NCBI GenBank assembly: GCA_030220185.1
Contig: JASPKZ010001596.1
Location: 558,001 to 622,000, forward strand
Length of the DNA stretch: 64,000 bases
Direction: 5' to 3'
Source of the DNA: Diploptera punctata
Taxonomy: Eukaryota; Arthropoda; Insecta; Blattodea; Blaberidae
Made by a program: the position numbers and the translations under genes
Shown here: positions 53,801 through 62,490 of the stretch, one piece after another
Numbering within the stretch: the stretch's first letter is position 1
Layout: each line of letters begins with the position of its first letter
The notes under the pieces: generated by a model
Told to the model about the DNA's origin: nothing
Databases searched by the model: none
The model's input: only the letters and a program-made list of their open reading frames with translations

Positions 53801-56800
53801 ATATTCAATTCTGTGTACATTAATTTGATGTATTTGTTATGGTTTAGGCAGCATAAGCCATTTAAGCATCAAAATAGGGACTTTATTTTACGTTTTTCAC
53901 TACAAAGGGTGATTTTTAGGGGTGAAGGGGTTAAGCATTACAACTCTCTTATAGCCTATGTTCATCCTGGGAATCTCCTGAACATTTTTCAAAAAGCCCC
54001 ATCTCAATCGGATGAATGGTATGGCAGAGCACGCTTCCCTGGGAATCTACTTATCCCGATCTTCTTGGTATCAATGAAAGACAAAAATGGTTATTGTGAG
54101 TTATCCGTAAAAGATAAACATATGCTGTCGTGTATTTTTTTGTAGAGTTTTGTGAGATATTCAATTCTGTGTACATTAATTTGATATATTTGTTATGGTT
54201 TAGGCAGCGTAAGCCATTTAAGTGTCAAAATAGGGACTTTATTTCACTTTTTCACTACAAAGGATGATTTTTAGGGGTGAAGGGGTTGAATATCATAACT
54301 CTCTTACAGCTTATGTTCATTCCGGGAATCTCCTGAACATTTTGCAAAAGACCCCATCAAAATCGAATAACGGTGTAATTTATCCTTCGGTGAGAAGTGT
54401 TAAATTAATAATAAAAACATCAAAAGAAGCCCTACTGGCTTTATAAAGTAGTGTTTAAATTCCCAATATAATTTATCCTTCAGTGAGAAGTGTTAAATTA
54501 ATAATAAAAACATCAATAGAAGCCCTATTGGCTTTATAAAGTAGTGTTTAAATTCCCAATAAAAATTTCTTCTTAACTAAGAAGCCACCATTTGCAAAGA
54601 ATGAAGCAAAGGCTTCATAGCATTTGGCAGGAGGGAATTACAATGTATATAAGAGGAAAATTTGTGTCTAGATCGCAACTTGCCTCGGTAGCTCAGTTGG
54701 TAGAGAATTTGACCCGGAAAGCCAAATGGTCCCGAGTTCGAGTCTCGGTCTATGTGAAAATTTTTCTCTTCAAATACATGTTTCTATACTTCTGTGTATC
54801 ATCTTCAGCTCCATCTAACTGTTGAATTGATGGTTGGCAATCCTGTAGGCTGCTTCCTCTTCTCTCTGTTGGCTGACCGATGAAGGATTTAATTTGGAAG
54901 TTCATCGATCAGCCAACAGAGGAAGTAGGAAGCAACCTACAGGATTGCCAACCACCAATCCAAGCGTTAGATGGAGCTGAAAATGATAAACAAATACCGA
55001 AAACATGTCTTCGAGAAATCTACTATTATGAGGTGAGATGTTAAATTCTAACTTATATTTTTATGTATTTCAGAAAACATCACATAATTTAACATATTTT
55101 AATTATTTTTCCATATTTTATGGTTTCAAGCATGTTCTTGTTAGATGATTGTTTTAAATTTATTTTACTAATATCTGTATTTCAAAGCTGGATTTTTTAA
55201 TTTATGGAATTTTCTAAACAAGTTTTTTTGTGCACTTTTTTTTTTGAGCCTCATCAGTCAACCCCCTGTGACAGTAAAATTTCCTATTTTTAATCAAAAT
55301 TACAGAGGGAAGTAACACTAAATAATTTCCTCTACCTGACCACAACAGGTCTGTTTTAGGCAAGTAGCAGAGTTCAAAGATTTAACTTAACATGGTTTAA
55401 AATTAAATTTAATGTTTCATATTTCTTCTTCTTCCTTCCAAGTATTAGGCCAAGGCCTGTTACGATCCTATAGAAAATTTTCCCTCCAGCATTTTGATCC
55501 TTCCGGGAAATTCTCGTATAAAACTTGAAAGCATAATAATAGTCCCTTCGATTGGTTGCTGGCCAAAGGAAGGCAAGACCAGTGATGGGGCTGCCATCTT
55601 ATAGCCTCTGGTCAGGCTTTTCTGGAGAAGAAAAGAAAATAAAGGAAAGGATAAATGGAAGAAAGGAAAGACTCCCTAGCCCTCGGATGCCCTAATAGCG
55701 TCGGAGTCGAAAAAAACAAGAGTTAACCAAGAGAGGTTAGATAGTAAAGTTAAAAGAGTGCAAAACACAAGTAAGTGGAAGAAATGTTTTGCTCAGCTTG
55801 GGCACCTTGTGGTCGGCATCCACATATCCCCTAGATGAGGACCCCTGAGGGATGTTTCATATTTAATTTTAGGAAGTTATATTTTGAGGTTATTTTAATT
55901 ATATTATTTTTAGTCTGGACATCTTACCTCAATATTAATGTTGATTTGTTCTTGAACATGTTTCAAAACAATTCTGTTTTATCGTCAGCTTTCCCAGACT
56001 GGTTTTATTTATGTTGCACAACCTGGATGTCGATGTCAGCTCCATCCTGTGGTTGGCGAAAGAACCTCCAAACAAGGTCACGCTCCATCGGAATATCAAA
56101 ATTCATAACTCTGTTTCTGTTCTTCTGAATATAAATTTTTTCCCAAATAGTCAATTCTATTTGGGAAAAAATTTATATTCAGAAGAACAGAAACAGAGTT
56201 ATGAATTTTGATATTCCGATGTATTTGGGAAAAAATTTATATTCAGAAGAACAGAAACAGAGTTATGAATTTTGATATTCCGATGGAGCGTGACCTTGTT
56301 TGGAGGTTCTTTGGCCAACCACAGGATGGAGCTGACATCGACATCCAGGTTGTGCAACATAATGCAACATAAATAAAACCAGTCTGGGAAAGCTGACGAT
56401 AAAACAGAATTGTTTTGAAGCATGTTCAAGAACAAATCAACATTAATATTGAGGTAAGATGTTCAGACTAAAAATAATATAATTAATTAAGTTATGTAGA
56501 TAGGAAATAACACTATGAGGTTTTTTAATATTGTTTCATACCTCTCCTCATATCTAGTCTTCTAAGTAGACCATGGTTTCAAATCCTTGGCTGATTCTTC
56601 TTCAGTACCCTCTCTTGGACTGATGTTATGTCAATCAGAACTACTTCTTCCCTCTGTTGGTGGACCAATATACCTCCGGATCCAATCAGAATCCACAGGA
56701 ATTTCAAAGTTCATAAGTTTTAAACCTCCTATAAAAGTTCAATTATATTTTATTCAGTAGTCCACAAACTCGACATTCGTTCGTGTATGAGCTTTGAGTG

Positions 56801-59800
56801 CATTTTCAATGTGATTATATATTAAGGCTCTACAAAATACAATAAAAACAATAAAACCAAAACAAAAAAAGAAAAATTATCAGGTGTTTATATAAATTGA
56901 AGTGTGGCACATGTGACAATGTCTATATAGGACAAACTGGTAGACCTTTTATCTCTCGGATAAAGGAACACATGAGAGCATATAACAGAAATTTAGAAAA
57001 TTCAAAATATGCTAACCACCTATTCCAATTTAATCATTGTTTCGATCCAAATTTTGAAATTTTACATATTTGTGATAAGGGTAAGAAGTTAGATCTTTTG
57101 GAGGCTGTAGAAATTAATAAATTTAAAAGTAGTAACAAACTGTTAAATTCTCAACTTGATTTGAATGAATCCCCTTTGTTAAATTTAAAAATTTAAATAA
57201 ATATTGTTGTATTGTTGCTTAGATCAGTTGGAACACAATTCATAATTTGTTAACATGTCTGAAGAAGGTACAGTGTACCGAAACAGCTATCACTGAATTA
57301 TATAATAAATATGAAAATCAAATAAAACTATGTTTTATTTTTATTTAATTAATAAATATGGATTTTCATCAAGTAAACACCAACTCAATTGATTATTTGA
57401 TTATATATTTCTTCATTCGGTATATTATATAGTTAAGTACCACCAGATTGTAAATTGTCTACAAAATTTGATTGTATGTAAGTGATTTTCCGAATTAAAC
57501 ACTAATCAGCATATGGTAAAGTAACTTTTGTAATTAAAATTTAATTTTAGGAAGGGCTCTCAATGGAAAACCCATTATCACCTTTCCTGGCAAATTTATT
57601 TATGAGCGATTTTGATGTAAAATCACTAAAGCACATCCCATAATGTTTAAATTTTGGAGCAGATATGTAGATGATATAATTTGTATTGTTAAAGAAAAAC
57701 ATGTAAGATTCCCTAAAACTGTTAAATTTATAGAATACAAACATCAAATTTACCAAAGAAATAGAAGAAAATAAACAAATACCTTTTTTGGATCTTAAAT
57801 TGGTCAGAAACTAAGAAAAAAGAAAAATTGAATTTGGGATTCATAGGAAAGAAACTCATACGGAAAAATTTATAAAATCAACAGGGTTCAATCCAATTGG
57901 ACATAAATTGGCAGCCTTTAATAGTTTAACTCATAGATTGGTAAACTTACCCTTAAACGAAGAAGATTTCAAACAGGAGAAAAAACACATAATCAAAGTA
58001 GCAAGAGAAAATGGGTTTGATGAAAAAATGGTACACAAAAGGATAGAAAAGTATAAGAAACAAAAAAAATGATCAACAAAAGTACTCTTGAAAAAGAAAC
58101 ACCACTTATGAAAAAATACAGGAAATTCACATATCACCCTTTGGCACACAATAAATTCTAAAAGATATTTGATAAGTTTAATATTAAATTAGCACCAAAA
58201 AAGCACCACAGTTTAAATAAACTAATAAACACCAACAAAAATGAAAAAACTGATAAAATAAAAAGTCAGGAATATATCAAATTGAATGTACAGGTTGTGA
58301 AAAGATATATATAGGAAAAACAAAAAAAAAAGAAACCTAAAAATTAGAACCAAAGAACACATAAGACACATTAAAAGTGGGGAATAGAAAAATCTGCAGT
58401 TGCTGCTCATGTTTGGTCTGAAATACATACTATAATTTGAGACACTAAATTATTAAAACAGTTAGAAAATACAAAAGAGCTGACTATTTGGGAAAAAATC
58501 TTTATTCAAAAGAACAAAAACAGAATTACGAATTTCGAAATACCGACAGAACGTGACCTCGTTTGGAGGTTCTTTGACCAACCACAGGAGGGAGCTGACA
58601 TCGACATCCAGGTTGTGCAACATAATACAACATAAATCCAACCAGTCTGGGCAAGATGCTGAAGATAATTGAGAATCCAATCGAAACATGTTCAAGAACA
58701 AATCAACATTAATATTGAGGTAAGATGATCAGACTAAAAATAATATAATTTTTGTAATGCCTGCTAGAAAACATTTGCACCATTTCTTCTCTTCTTCTTC
58801 CTTCCAAGTATTAGGCCAAGGCCTGTTACGATCCTATAGAAAATTTCCCTCCAGCATTTCATAGGACGGCCCAGAGATCTTCGTCCTCTTGGTATATAAT
58901 TATAAACAGTTTCAGGGATCCAATTTGAACTTATTCTTTCAAGATGGTATTTCCAATTTAGTTGGTACTGTTTAATATATTCCAAAATTGGCGTGGTCTT
59001 CAATTCTTTTAAGATATCGGTGTTCCTTTTCCGATCCCATCTGGTGTAACCCGCTGTTCTGTGCATGAATCTCATTTCACAAGCCATTATTCTGCTTTCA
59101 TGTTGTCTTTTTAGTGTCCATGCTTCACTACCATAGGTCAACACTGGTCTAGCCAAAGTGTTATATAAACGTAATCTGGTGTTTTTTGTACAAGGGATGG
59201 TTTTATAACTTGATTAATAATTCCCAAACTTTTATTATAACTAGTAATTTCTATAAAAGTAATTTACTCCATATGTATGTACATACATATTTAGCCATTT
59301 TTTATTATATAAAAATCCTAACCCTGACTATGACATATAATTGATTGAATACATTTTTTAGATCATTAAGAAGGAAGGATCATCCCAAAACTCCTCCAAA
59401 ACACATTAAGTACAGTCGCAGAGCTTGGGATGGTCTGGTGCGAGTCTGGAGACAAAGGCTACATTTTTGGGATCCACCGTCAGAAAGAAGGTATGTTCGA
59501 TAGTTGATAGTTTATTATCTAAGAAACTGAATGTATATTCACACATAAAAATTCATTATTGAGTGGAAATGGACACAATAAACGAAGGGTGAAATAAAAA
59601 TAAAAACATTTTATAGAGATGGAGTTTGAAGTGCCATTAGATTCTATATGGAAAGGACTATCTTTGAGAAGTGTGAAACAGTAAAAATAAACAGTTTAGT
59701 CATGAGTTTATTCATCTTCAGAGTTTTGTTGAGGTATATTTGAGGAGCCATTAGATTCTCTATGGGAAAAACACTAGATTTTGAAAGTGTAAAACAGTTT

Positions 59801-62379
59801 AATCATGAGTTTATTTACCTTCAAAGTTTTGTTGAGGTGGATTTTGATGTAGCATTAGATTCTCTATAGAAGTGTAAAACAGTAAAAGAAACAGTTTAGT
59901 CATATTAAGTTATGTAGGACAAAACAACTCAACATAAAAAAAATTTAGTTATATGTTTATTTGCGTTCAAAGTTTTGTCAAGATGGATTTTTAGGTGTCA
60001 TTAGATTCTCCATGGAAGGGATTATCTCTTAGATGTTTGAAACAGTTCCATTTAGTCATTGGTTTATTTACCTCAACATTTTTTCATACAGAAAAAGAAG
60101 TGGGTAGGTTATATAATTAAAAATTTATTAATTAAAAAAATAAACCTCATAGTGTCACTTCCTTTAATTTTTTTTCACCCTTCAGAAAAGAGAAATTATG
60201 AAATATATGATGACACTGTCCATCAACTACATGTAGGCTTCAAAGAGGTATACAATTCAAATAAGAGGGAAAATGGCACACGGAGAGGGGTATGGGTAGG
60301 CAAATAATTAAAATTTAACTTTTATAGGAATTAATCACTATGAGGTTTAATTTATGGTGAAATTAAATATTTCTTACCTCTCCTCATATAAATCTTCTAT
60401 GTAGATCGTGATTTCGAGACCATAACGGTCTCATCTTCAGTACAATCTTGGCGACTGATGTTATATCGATTGGAAGAAACTCTTCTTCTTCCCTCTGTTG
60501 GTGGTCCAATGAACCTCTGGATCAGGTCAAAATTTGCGGGAATTTCAAAGTTCATAAGTTTACCTTTGTTTTTCTGAATGTGCATCTTTTCCGAAACCGT
60601 GAGTTCCTTTTGTTTGTCTATTTAAACTTATGAACTTTGAAATTCCCGCAAATTTTGATCTGATCCAGAGGTTCATCAGTCCAAGAAGAAGAAGAAGAGT
60701 TTCTTCCGATCGACATAACATCAGTGGCCAAGATTGTACTCAAGATGAGACCGTTATGGTCTTGAAATCGTGATCTACTTAGAAGATTTATATGAGGAGA
60801 GGTAAGAAACATTTAATTTCACCATAAATATTTTTTAAAAAATTGCGCTATCTGCTCTGCTATTCAATTATGTATTAGAGCATGTCATTGAATCTTTAGA
60901 GGGTAAAAAAGGGCATACAACCCAATGATATTAGTCAGTTGTTGCTATATGCTGATGATGTAATACTATTAGACAATAGTGAGGAAATACTAAAAGTCAA
61001 CATGCACACATTAAATAACACACTAAGAAACTGGAGCTGGTAATCTAAATCTGATAACAAAGATACTTTGTAGCTATGATATTTAAGTTCTTTAACTCTT
61101 TCCAAAATATTTCCTTTAGTACAAATCTTGCTTGAAACTGGCTCCGACATAAATAACTAACTTGCTGGCACTATTATTGAACCTATAGTTTCATGAGTGC
61201 ACAGACATAACTCCATACATCCCTATTCCTAAGGTGATGTTTTCCAATCATCCCCTTTTTACTATTAATGAATGGAATAATGAAAATGCTTTTTATTCTT
61301 CAATCTTACTTTATTTTAAATGTATCGATAATTTTCTATATCTTTTATTTTATTAACAAAAAGAAAAAATAAATGAATAAAAAATGTTTAAACATATAAA
61401 ATCCAAAAACAATAATTATAATATATATATAATAATAGAATTTATATAGAAGAACAAAACACAAGGTTCAGTTATTTAAATTTTTAACTTTTTGATTAAA
61501 GAAAGTGAGTTCTCTTCTCCTTTCTAAAATGTTTTTACTTAAGAATAAACTGGGGAGAAAGGCAAAGCTCATGTGGCTGGAACTTTCAATCCTATACACA
61601 TGGCTACTGTATAATTTACCTCTCACAAATCTGTGTTATTTTCCAATCTCATTTTTAGCCTTCGTACTAGATGTTATCCTTCTGGTTTTACTACAAGTTG
61701 TTTCCATGGCACTCTTTCATTTCACATGTGCTGCCCATTGCAGTATATGAGACTTAATTGTTCTTATTACATTTGGTTTCCATTAAGATCATGTAGCTCA
61801 CTGTTAAATAGTCTTCTGTATTCTCCTGTCTGTTCATTTCTCTTCGGTCCAAAAATGTTCATAAGTTTGTTTTCAAATACTCATAATCTTTTCTCCTCCC
61901 TTAATGTAAGAGTCCATGTTTTGCATCCATATAATATAATGGGAAGAATAACAATTTTATATGTTTTTAGTTTGTTTATTTATTTATTTTTTCCAAAAAG
62001 TTGAGATGACAAAGAGTGCCTGTAATGCATAATAGCACACATTTCCAGAATTGAGGTTATGTTCAGTTTCTTTCTGCACCTCATTCCTGTTTGTAATATT
62101 ATTGTTCCTAGATATTTGAATTTAGCCACTTCTTCAAAATTTCCCTCGTTTATCATTAACTGTCCATTTCTATTATATGTATATAGTATGTTTCTAATAA
62201 TTAAATTATTAATTTATAGGGTTGATGCTAGTGATTCTTTATCGGACATTTCTGTCGAGCTGCGTAGCGACTCTGCCGAGAGACATCCAACTGTCAAGAG
62301 GAATAAAGATTCATTGACAGATTCATTTGATGATGAATTATTAGATTACATCCCGTTGGAAGCTGAAGATGACTTCTGA
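47320..62379 (+). CDS. SLBP: histone stem-loop binding protein (four coding exons, 337 residues)
   Basis: SLBP binds the 3' stem-loop of replication-dependent histone mRNAs and is needed for their processing and translation. Exons are 47320-47888, 51393-51548, 59362-59490 and 62220-62379. Every junction is phase 2 with GT/AG, and the frame is open throughout. The RNA-binding domain (about residues 213-281) shows [24 protein letters not shown] with T252 (the conserved phosphorylated threonine), KYSRRAWD and LHFWDPP. The N-terminal 190 residues are acidic and lysine-rich with many I/V-K-x-E motifs and a basic [11 protein letters not shown] patch. The C-terminal tail is short, serine-rich and acidic. 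Family members vary outside the RNA-binding domain. Introns are packed with mobile elements. The identification is secure; the 5' UTR exon and tail use are inferred. Confidence 0.95.
48150..48380 (-). mobile_element. PLE terminus with degraded hammerhead
   Basis: AGTAACATTATGAGGTTTTAC, TTCTTATCTCATATAGTTG, then on the minus strand CTGAAGA, a poor stem II, GAAACATGTC and TAACAGAAAC at 48206-48262. The EN-tail remnant (CCGGGAATTTCAAAATTATG) follows. In the first SLBP coding intron. Confidence 0.65.
49040..49790 (-). mobile_element. LINE fragment: RT palm end to ORF2 C terminus
   Basis: The minus strand from about 49770 reads [18 protein letters not shown] (FADD catalytic motif), [31 protein letters not shown], then in later frames [19 protein letters not shown] and [16 protein letters not shown]. 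Frameshifts split it. It belongs to the same family as 58.76-59.25 kb. It lies in an SLBP intron in antisense orientation. Confidence 0.82.
50885..50995. mobile_element. SINE family 1 remnant reduced to inverted flanks and a B box
   Basis: TTGAAGAGAAAAATTTTCGCC is joined directly to GGGTTCGAGTCCCGG and CTAGGCGAAAATTTTTCTC. It looks like an inverted pair (as at 25.3 kb) collapsed by an internal deletion. Confidence 0.7.
51030..51310 (+). mobile_element. SINE family 2 copy
   Basis: CACCATAGCTGAGTGGTTAAGG (A box), GGTTCAAGTCTCC (B box), TTTCTCATGGAATTTGCAG and GGCTCCAGGTTGAGAA. It ends shortly before the SLBP exon at 51393. Confidence 0.7.
51393..51548 (+). CDS. SLBP: SLBP exon, first half of RNA-binding domain
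   Basis: The exon begins after TGTTGACAG and ends CCA AA|GTAAGT (156 nt, phase 2 to phase 2). It encodes [18 protein letters not shown], then [18 protein letters not shown] and [12 protein letters not shown], the first helix block of the SLBP RNA-binding domain. It is directly followed in the intron by a pogo-like element that starts only about 20 bases after the donor. Confidence 0.95.
51565..52664. mobile_element. pogo/Tigger-like nonautonomous DNA transposon in an SLBP intron
   Basis: The left terminus ACAGCAAACTCTTGATTATC and the inverted right terminus at about 52641-52662 (GATAATTGGGAGTTTGCTGT) match at about 21 of 24 positions, each beside a TA. The CAGTCAAACTCTCGATAA-like start is typical of the pogo/Tigger group. 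No transposase frame. A SINE is nested inside at 52150-52440. Confidence 0.75.
52150..52440 (-). mobile_element. SINE family 3 nested in the pogo-like element
   Basis: It contains the minus-strand tRNA-like head (rc of GACTCGAACCCTCTGCC, 52370-52430), TTAAAAATCCTGACCCC, GGCCGCCTTTACCCC and ACAGACCTCAGGAGGCCCC. It interrupts the pogo-like sequence, so it arrived later. Confidence 0.7.
52880..53215. repeat. dispersed repeat W (related to 18.1-18.3 and 18.85-19.05 kb)
   Basis: GGGGACATTAAGCTTGGC, TTCATCTTCTCCCTTCTC, CACACAATACACGAATAC and AATAGACCACATTAATACC recur in other order or orientation at the listed sites. No reading frame is conserved between them. Confidence 0.5.
53700..54350 (+). repeat. 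two-copy tandem duplication, unit about 356 bp
   Basis: GATTTTTAGGGGTGAAGGGG at 53910 and 54266, AATTCTGTGTACATTAATTTG at about 53808 and 54161, and GAATCTCCTGAACATTTT in both copies define the period. The copies are about 90% alike. Family unknown; in an SLBP intron. Confidence 0.75.
54365..54775 (+). mobile_element. SINE family 1 copy with duplicated 5' body
   Basis: The body start (AATTTATCCTTCGGTGAG, AAGCCCTACTGGC) is present twice in tandem (54375-54460 and 54470-54560), then a tRNA-like head at 54679-54757 with A box TAGCTCAGTTGG and a B box GAGTTCGAGTCTC. Confidence 0.75.
54780..55050. mobile_element. PLE-type fold-back
   Basis: ATCTAACTGTTGAATTG, CAATCCTGTAGGCTGCTTCC and CTGTTGGCTGACCGATGAA are mirrored by TTCATCGATCAGCCAACAG, GAAGCAACCTACAGGATTG. 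It ends CTACTATTATGAGGTGAG. A truncated relative starts at the window end (63890-64000). Confidence 0.75.
55430..55850. mobile_element. LINE 3' end-related repeat
   Basis: TTCCAAGTATTAGGCCAAGG, CGATTGGTTGCTGGCC (as at 15.56-15.74 kb), then GTCAGGCTTTTCTGGAG and GCCCTCGGATGCCCTAATAG. It is not coding on either strand. Probably the 3' UTR of the LINE family seen at 49 and 59 kb, or a chimera with it. Confidence 0.55.
55895..56480. mobile_element. PLE fold-back with local arm duplication
   Basis: The left arm (CTTACCTCAATATTAATG, CCTCCAAACAAGGTCACG) and right arm (CGTGACCTTGTTTGGAGG, ACATTAATATTGAGGTAAG) are near-identical inverted copies of the EN tail. At the centre a 61-bp piece (TTGGGAAAAAATTTATATTC...) is duplicated at 56161 and 56224. 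The right end has CTGACGA, AAAACA/TGTTTT and GAAGCATGTTC, a slightly damaged hammerhead. Confidence 0.82.
56510..56725 (-). mobile_element. PLE terminus fragment
   Basis: AGGAAATAACACTATGAGG leads into ATACCTCTCCTCATATCTAG, the hammerhead core, then an EN-tail remnant (CCTCTGTTGGTGGACCAATA, AATTTCAAAGTTCATAAG) in antisense. It resembles the arm of 40787-41985. Confidence 0.7.
56565..56608 (-). ncRNA. hammerhead ribozyme core (PLE type)
   Basis: Minus strand: GTA, CTGAAGA (56599-56605), stem II AATC/GATT with loop AGCCAAG, GAAA, palindromic 8-nt stem III ACCATGGT, C at the cleavage position, then TACTTAG pairing over GTA/TAC. Stem II is short but the core is complete. Confidence 0.65.
56880..57330 (+). 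mobile_element. second PLE type: GIY-YIG endonuclease plus 3' tail
   Basis: The open frame 56897-57196 continues upstream as [20 protein letters not shown], then [39 protein letters not shown] and [19 protein letters not shown], which is a GIY-YIG domain with a CGTC element in front of YIG and the catalytic Glu in EAVEINK. It is clearly distinct from the AVAAHAWSEKHLI family. About 60 bases after the stop comes a hammerhead core. 5'-truncated. Confidence 0.85.
57255..57295 (+). ncRNA. hammerhead core of the second PLE type
   Basis: CTGAAGA (57259-57265), stem II GGTAC/GTACC with loop AGT (57267-57271 with 57275-57279), GAAA (57280-57283), near-palindromic stem III ACAGCTAT and C57291. CTGAAGAAGG...CCGAAAC is the usual look of PLE hammerheads. 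Stem I pairing is weak. Confidence 0.65.
57541..58740 (+). mobile_element. PLE 3' half: reverse transcriptase, GIY-YIG endonuclease, hammerhead-like tail
   Basis: With frameshifts, the plus strand reads [20 protein letters not shown] (RT motif), [16 protein letters not shown] (YVDD catalytic pair, about 57655-57695), [49 protein letters not shown], then [20 protein letters not shown] (about 58262-58330), [13 protein letters not shown] and the EN tail. It closes with CTGAAGA, stem II ATTG/CAAT, GAAACATGTT and the terminus ATTGAGGTAAGATG. It shows RT, EN and ribozyme in one unit. Several stops make it inactive. Confidence 0.88.
58760..59250 (-). mobile_element. LINE ORF2 C-terminal fragment
   Basis: The minus strand reads [57 protein letters not shown] and [14 protein letters not shown], an open 130-codon end of a non-LTR ORF2. 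Same family as 49.04-49.79 kb (nearly identical residues). It ends in (AAG)n-like sequence near 58790. Confidence 0.82.
59362..59490 (+). CDS. SLBP: SLBP exon, second half of RNA-binding domain
   Basis: The acceptor is TTTTTTAG and the donor AGAAG|GTATGT (129 nt). It completes K242 and encodes [31 protein letters not shown] and [16 protein letters not shown] and WDPP are hallmark SLBP motifs. The exon is intact, with LINE-derived sequence in the upstream intron and a minisatellite downstream. Confidence 0.95.
59625..60070 (+). repeat. degenerate minisatellite in the last SLBP intron
   Basis: Four to five imperfect units of about 105-130 bp, each with CATTAGATTCTCTATGG, AAGTGTAAAACAGT, TTTAGTCATGAGTTTATT and CAAAGTTTTGTTGAGGTGG. 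Divergence and internal deletions are substantial. No coding content. Confidence 0.75.
60300..60830. mobile_element. PLE fold-back related to 40787-41985
   Basis: Left TTTATGGTGAAATTAAAT, TTCTTACCTCTCCTCATATA and right TATGAGGAGAGGTAAG, ATTTAATTTCACCATAAA are inverted. Both halves carry the EN tail [20 protein letters not shown] (minus at 60585-60480) and its plus-strand partner at 60630-60720. The centre meets head to head near 60625. The right hammerhead has CTCAAGA (G5 lost). Confidence 0.85.
60400..60444 (-). ncRNA. hammerhead ribozyme core (PLE type)
   Basis: Minus strand: TGTA, CTGAAGA (60434-60440), 6-bp stem II GAGACC/GGTCTC with loop GTTAT, GAAA, stem III ATCACGAT (one A-C mismatch), C at the cleavage position, then TACA closing stem I with TGTA. 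Compare 41898-41944. Confidence 0.7.
60850..61160. mobile_element. LINE RT fragments joined head to head
   Basis: The plus strand at 60930-61040 reads [19 protein letters not shown] (YADD motif) and [12 protein letters not shown]. The minus strand at 61150-61060 reads [20 protein letters not shown], the segment normally just downstream. The inversion junction lies near 61040. Confidence 0.7.
61520..62190 (-). mobile_element. LINE ORF2 fragment abutting the last SLBP exon
   Basis: The minus strand reads [20 protein letters not shown] then [38 protein letters not shown] and [14 protein letters not shown] in changing frames, the RT thumb to C-terminal region. It ends about 30 bases before the SLBP acceptor. 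Confidence 0.75.
62220..62379 (+). CDS. SLBP: SLBP last exon and stop
   Basis: The exon begins after AATTTATAG, completing R285 (AG|G), and encodes [20 protein letters not shown] through [11 protein letters not shown] to TGA 62377-62379. Phase matches the previous exon exactly. The Ser/Asp/Glu-rich tail resembles the acidic phosphorylated tails of arthropod SLBPs. An AATAAA lies at 62485-62490. A LINE fragment abuts the acceptor side, ending about 30 bases upstream. Confidence 0.88.
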
Positions 62380-62455
62380 TGCAGAGCATTGACAGGTTCA
62401 TTTGATGAATTATTAGATTACATCCCATTGGAAGCTGAAGATGACTTCTGATGCA
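62312..62455 (+). repeat. 75-bp tandem duplication of the SLBP C-terminal codons
   Basis: Copy 1 (62312-62386) covers the last 22 SLBP codons and the stop. Copy 2 (62387-62455) repeats it in the same frame after the TGA, ending in a second TGA at 62449-62451. Copy 2 differs by an in-frame 3-nt deletion and a few substitutions, so its reading frame is preserved. Copy 2 lies in the 3' UTR unless the first stop is read through. Confidence 0.85.
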
Positions 62456-62484
62456 GCAAATAAGACTGGTCTTCTTCCAACAAA

Positions 62485-62490
62485 AATAAA
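62485..62490 (+). terminator. candidate SLBP polyadenylation signal AATAAA
   Basis: First AATAAA after the SLBP stop (about 105 bases downstream of TGA 62379). Position is plausible; no cleavage-site evidence. Confidence 0.45.

Noticed and set aside
60184..60247. Possible extra SLBP exon (acceptor CCCTTCAG, donor AAAGAG|GTATAC; reading [19 protein letters not shown])
   Set aside because: With the upstream phase-2 junction the frame hits a stop at once (AGA AAA GAG AAA TTA TGA). Splicing directly to 62220 keeps phase, so the segment is left out.
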